This document shows, piece after piece, positions 29,861 through 32,791 of a stretch of DNA of 32,791 nt (the first letter of the stretch is position 1; each line of letters starts with the position of its first letter). Both the position numbers and the translations under genes were made by a program. Below the pieces are notes generated by a model that worked only from the letters and a program-made list of their open reading frames with translations, made no database searches and had not been told where the DNA came from. The stretch comes from an uncultured Bacilli bacterium (lineage in GTDB: Bacteria > Bacillota_I > Bacilli_A > RF39 > UBA660): positions 1 through 32,791 of the forward strand of contig CAJTZW010000015.1 of NCBI GenBank assembly GCA_910584305.1, written 5' to 3'.

Positions 29861-29882
29861 GAATGACTTTGTCATTCTTTTC
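29861..29882 (+). terminator. rny terminator
   Basis: GAATGAC (29861-29867) and GTCATTC (29871-29877) form a perfect 7-bp stem with a 3-nt loop, then TTTTCTT. It starts immediately after the rny stop codon. Confidence 0.8.
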
Positions 29883-29923
29883 TTATATGTTATTATATAT
29901 ATATTTGATGGAGGTAATTTTTG

Positions 29924-30385
29924 ATGAAGCATACATATGTGATTTTGGAGTTAATTCCAACAGCGAGTAGTCCAGAAAAAGGAGATATTATTCAATTGTC
30001 TGCCTTAAAAATTCGTGATTTAGAGTTGATAGATCGTTTTGATTACCGTTTGAGGGAAGAATATATTCCTTTAACGGATCTGATTCGGATGATTAGTTAT
30101 GATAAAGATAAGTTTATTTATAAGGAAACATCAAGGGAAATTATGAATGAATTTATAGAATGGATAGAGGATTATGATTTACTTATTTTAAATAATGATT
30201 ATACTTTAAATTATTTAAAAGATGTCCACAATTTGAAAAAGGATATAGGGACATACTTACATTTACCCTATAGTGATGATATCATTGATATTATTATTGA
30301 AAAATATAATTTGGAACCATCTAATTATATTGTAGATTTATTATATGAAGCATTAATTTATGAAAGTAATAATAAAACAGATTGA
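29924..30385 (+). CDS. Degenerate DnaQ-fold (DEDD exonuclease-like) protein
   Basis: This is a 153-aa cytoplasmic protein. Its order of segments follows the proofreading exonuclease fold: 'YVILELIPTASSPEKGDIIQ' aligns with 'YVVFDVETTGLS...D.IIE', 'EFIEWIEDYDLLILNNDYTL' with 'EF.EWIGD..LVAHNASFD', and 'DIGTYLHLP...IIEKYNLE' with the region before the last His-Asp. The catalytic acids are not kept: the DxE pair reads ELI and the Asp after the HNA-like loop is Thr. It is therefore probably a non-catalytic relative, with RNA or DNA binding possible. I chose ATG 29924 with GGAGG 9 nt upstream. The alignment is by eye. Confidence 0.6.
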   Translation: MKHTYVILELIPTASSPEKGDIIQLSALKIRDLELIDRFDYRLREEYIPLTDLIRMISYDKDKFIYKETSREIMNEFIEWIEDYDLLILNNDYTLNYLKDVHNLKKDIGTYLHLPYSDDIIDIIIEKYNLEPSNYIVDLLYEALIYESNNKTD

Positions 30386-30399
30386 AACCAATCTGTTTT
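30374..30399. terminator. Bidirectional terminator overlapping the DnaQ-like gene end
   Basis: AAAACAGATTG (30374-30384) and CAATCTGTTTT (30389-30399) form a perfect 11-bp stem with a 4-nt loop. It serves both convergent genes. Confidence 0.8.
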
Positions 30400-30404
30400 G
30401 CATA

Positions 30405-30641
30405 TTATCTATAATAAGGTCCATAATATGGATATGGATAATAGTAGTTATTTGTATAATATGGTCTACCATATCCTGGCCCATAAAATAGTGGTGCTGC
30501 CAATCCTCCTGTAATTCCTCCTAAAAGAAATGGCCCTAAAAAGCCTCCCCCAATGATTCTATCTTGGTTATTTTGCATAGGTTGATTTATAGGACGATTT
30601 GATATATTTTGCATAGGTATATTTGAATATGATGTATACAT
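30405..30641 (-). CDS. Small Tyr/Gly/Pro-rich protein
   Basis: This 78-aa protein has three parts: a polar Asn/Gln/Met-rich N-terminus (1-28), a glycine-rich hydrophobic centre ('IIGGGFLGPFLLGGITGGLA', 29-48) and a C-terminal tail very rich in Tyr, Pro and Gly ('NNYYYPYPYYGPYYR'). Such composition is seen in spore-coat and other surface structural proteins of Bacillota. No family is recognised. It has a strong AAAGGAGA site, which supports a real, well-translated gene. A spore or surface role is inferred only from composition. Confidence 0.6.
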   Translation of the reverse strand: MYTSYSNIPMQNISNRPINQPMQNNQDRIIGGGFLGPFLLGGITGGLAAPLFYGPGYGRPYYTNNYYYPYPYYGPYYR

Positions 30642-30696
30642 ACTATTTCTCCTTTCAAAGTATAGTATGAAATTAATAGGAAATGGTGATTTTTTA

Positions 30697-31803
30697 ATGA
30701 ATAAACTGGAAAGATTAAGTGAAACAGTTGTATCTCATTCATTACAATTAAAAGAAAATGATAGAGTTCTTATTACTTGCGATACAGAGAATCCTACACC
30801 TCTTGTAAAATTGTTAATTGATAAGATTGTAGAGAAAAAGGGTACCCCTTTTGTACGAGTTATTAGTCCTATGTTAGAGGCTTATTTATTACAATGTACA
30901 AAAGAAAATCGTATTCAAACTCTTCAGAAAAAAGCAGAGTTTGATGTCGAAAACTATGATTGTTTTATCTATATTCATTATACAACCAATGATTATGAAG
31001 ATAAAAATGTTCCTGCAAATATTAGGATTGCTGTGGAGAAAGCTACAAAGGATAGTGATGTTGTACGTGTTAATAAAAGGCGATGGGTATTATTAAATTA
31101 TCCTTCTTCTTTAGATGCGTATAAAGCTGGTATGCCAAGTGAGGAGTATTTTGAGTATGCATTAGATGTGATGAATGTTGACTATAATATGATGTATAAA
31201 CATATTGAACCGTTAAAGCAATTGATGGAAAAAACAAAAGAGGTTCGAATGGTTGGCCCTGGAACAGATATTACATTTTCTATTGAAGGCATGCCTGCTA
31301 TTCCTTGTTGTGGTGAGTATAATATTCCAGATGGCGAGATTTTTACTGCACCTATTCGTGATAGTGTAAATGGTGTAATTACATATAATACGTCAAGCCC
31401 TTATCAAGGAAATGTATATGAGAATATTAAATTGGTATTTGAAAATGGGAAAATAATTCGGGCAGAATCATCTTCTAATCAAGAAAAATTACAAGAAATT
31501 TTTGATACAGATGAAGGAGCTCGTTATATTGGTGAATTCTCATTTGGGCTTAACCCTAAAATTTTACATTCTATGGGCGATATATTATACGATGAGAAAA
31601 TCATTGGTAGCATTCATTTTACACCAGGTGCTGCTTACCAAGAGGCTTATAATGGAAATGATTCAAAAATACATTGGGATCTCGTATGGATTCAAAGACG
31701 TGATTATGGAGGTGGAGAAGTTTACTTTGATCATACTTTAATTCGTAAGGATGGTTTATTTGTCTTACCAGAATTACAGCATTTGAATTATGATTTAAAA
31801 TAG
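30697..31803 (+). CDS. M29-family metalloaminopeptidase
   Basis: This 368-aa cytoplasmic aminopeptidase (AmpS/aminopeptidase T/PepS type) removes N-terminal residues from peptides. It shows 'GEYNIPDGEIFTAP' with a metal-binding Glu, 'ARYIGEFSFGLNP' with the second Glu, and 'GSIHFTPGAAYQEAYNGND' plus 'IHWDLVW' with the His ligands and Asp. I chose the ATG at 30697 (MNKLERLSE) over 30667 because GGTGAT lies 8 nt before it; the earlier ATG lacks a site. Confidence 0.92.
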   Translation: MNKLERLSETVVSHSLQLKENDRVLITCDTENPTPLVKLLIDKIVEKKGTPFVRVISPMLEAYLLQCTKENRIQTLQKKAEFDVENYDCFIYIHYTTNDYEDKNVPANIRIAVEKATKDSDVVRVNKRRWVLLNYPSSLDAYKAGMPSEEYFEYALDVMNVDYNMMYKHIEPLKQLMEKTKEVRMVGPGTDITFSIEGMPAIPCCGEYNIPDGEIFTAPIRDSVNGVITYNTSSPYQGNVYENIKLVFENGKIIRAESSSNQEKLQEIFDTDEGARYIGEFSFGLNPKILHSMGDILYDEKIIGSIHFTPGAAYQEAYNGNDSKIHWDLVWIQRRDYGGGEVYFDHTLIRKDGLFVLPELQHLNYDLK

Positions 31804-31847
31804 GATAAAGTTTTTACATTTTTCATATACTTAAGTAGGGTGATTTG

Positions 31848-32693
31848 ATGAAGAATTTCTTTCAGGCTATTGGCATCATATCCTTACTTTGCTTTAGCTT
31901 TATTTATACTGAAAAAACAGTTATGGTTGTGAAGGAATTTGATGATATTATGGTTCAAATTAAGGAGACAAATGATACATATAGAGTTCCAGCAACTGAT
32001 GCAGTTATTGATGGGAATACTATTATTCCAGGAATCAGTGGCAGTGAAATTAATGTTGACAAAAGTTATAGTAAGATGAAGCGATATGGAAAATATAACG
32101 AGAAATTACTTGAGTATACAACAACTCCTCCAACTGTTTCGCTATCTTCCAATATGAATAAATATGTTATTCAAGGAAATAAAGAAAAAAAGATGGTAAG
32201 TTTACTTTTTTTAGTCGAAGCAAATGATTCTGTTAGTGCGTTATTAAAGGTATTATCTGATAAAAATATGAAGGCGACATTCTTTGTAGATGGAAGTTGG
32301 GTAGAAAAAAACAATGATGTTTTGATTGAAATGATTAATCAGGGACATGAGATTGGAAATCTTGGGTATAATTATTCTTATACTAGCAGTTCTTTTGCAT
32401 GGCTAGATACGAAAATAAAAAAAGTTAGTAAACAAAATGAGGGATATTGCTACAGTGAAACGGATAACGTAGAAACACTATCTATTTGCTTTGCCAATCA
32501 TAATTATACGATTCGCCCCACTATTATCACAATGGACACACCTTCTATTACGATAAAGGAAAATTTACAGGCAGGGAGCCTTATTGCATTACACGTCCGT
32601 GATGGTTTAGAAACTGAACTTCCAGTTATTCTACACTTTATTGAGTCAAAAGGATTTACAATTTCTATTCTATCGAAACATTTGCAAGAATAA
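31848..32693 (+). CDS. Membrane-anchored degenerate NodB-fold (polysaccharide deacetylase-like) protein
   Basis: This 281-aa protein has an N-terminal signal/anchor (about 4-20), a linker region, and a C-terminal region (about 115-281) that follows the NodB deacetylase order: 'LLKVLSDKNMKATFFVDGSW' and 'MINQGHEIGNLGYNYSYT', then 'AGSLIALHVRDG' and 'ILHFIESKGFTISILS'. The catalytic residues are replaced: the TFDDG block reads LFLVEAND, and the metal His pair (HSYNH in the 15231-16532 deacetylase) reads LGYNY. It is therefore probably a non-enzymatic exported paralogue. I chose ATG 31848. A terminator follows. Confidence 0.75.
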   Translation: MKNFFQAIGIISLLCFSFIYTEKTVMVVKEFDDIMVQIKETNDTYRVPATDAVIDGNTIIPGISGSEINVDKSYSKMKRYGKYNEKLLEYTTTPPTVSLSSNMNKYVIQGNKEKKMVSLLFLVEANDSVSALLKVLSDKNMKATFFVDGSWVEKNNDVLIEMINQGHEIGNLGYNYSYTSSSFAWLDTKIKKVSKQNEGYCYSETDNVETLSICFANHNYTIRPTIITMDTPSITIKENLQAGSLIALHVRDGLETELPVILHFIESKGFTISILSKHLQE

Positions 32694-32738
32694 TAATTTT
32701 AATTTGATAAATTATATTAATTTGTAATAGATAAACAT

Positions 32739-32786
32739 ACAGATTTAAAATTTCTGTTAAGAGAATTTTAAAAATCTGTATTTTTT
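32739..32786 (+). terminator. Terminator after the NodB-like gene
   Basis: ACAGATTTAAAATT (32739-32752) pairs with AATTTTAAAAATCTGT (32764-32779), with a small bulge, then TTTTTT (32781-32786). Confidence 0.75.
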
Positions 32787-32791
32787 AGTGT

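Noticed and set aside
1..32791. tRNA genes, rRNA genes, insertion sequences with terminal repeats
   Set aside because: None were recognised anywhere in the window; the only mobile-element-related sequence is the Rpn-like tail at the left edge.

Overview
The window is chromosomal DNA of a low-GC Gram-positive bacterium. Gene content and order (recU next to a class A PBP; gpsB followed by a type-B RNase P RNA; a RodZ-like gene, pgsA, recA and rny in a row; dnaD-nth) match Bacilli, and the small streamlined gene set suggests an uncultured gut lineage related to RF39 or Erysipelotrichia. That placement is inference. TGA is used as a stop (dnaD, recA), so the genetic code is the standard bacterial one, not the Mycoplasma code.

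Layout. 1-236: tail of an Rpn-type nuclease/transposase gene. 317-3109: phosphoglycerate mutase GpmI read in frame into a membrane-anchored surface domain. 3179-5162: a protein with a papain/transglutaminase-like Cys-His-Asp pattern, then a degenerate GGDEF-EAL protein. 5203-6114 (minus): collagen-like surface protein. 6363-13849: a long rightward run of housekeeping genes (dusB, RDD membrane protein, lysS, phosphatase, 66-aa protein, flavin reductase, ackA, nrnA-like, DUF362). 13898-16532 (minus): RluA-type pseudouridine synthase, small membrane protein, PdaC-like lipoprotein deacetylase. 16726-18005: holin-like protein and a leaderless M23/SH3 endopeptidase. 18111-19340: HU and a short CCA-adding enzyme. 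19341-19986: non-coding by normal gene finding, but holding a candidate type I toxin-antitoxin locus. 19996-21250: dnaD and nth. 21262-24724 (minus): recU and PBP1. 24725-25124: a tiny ORF with its own terminator. 25134-29860: gpsB, rnpB, rodZ-like, pgsA, recA with an SOS box, rny. 29924-32693: a catalytically degenerate DnaQ-fold protein, a Tyr/Gly/Pro-rich small protein, an M29 aminopeptidase and a catalytically degenerate NodB-fold protein.

The most notable item is the undetected locus at 19407-19720. A 30-aa hydrophobic peptide is encoded on the minus strand behind a perfect Shine-Dalgarno that is sequestered in a hairpin. The 5' and 3' ends of its predicted mRNA are complementary. A convergent plus-strand RNA of about 110 nt, with a consensus promoter and a strong terminator, overlaps the 3' end of the peptide gene. 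This is the architecture of a type I toxin-antitoxin system, with a peptide I do not recognise. Other points of interest are the GpmI-surface domain fusion, a stand-alone holin/endolysin pair, and several enzyme folds that have lost their catalytic residues.
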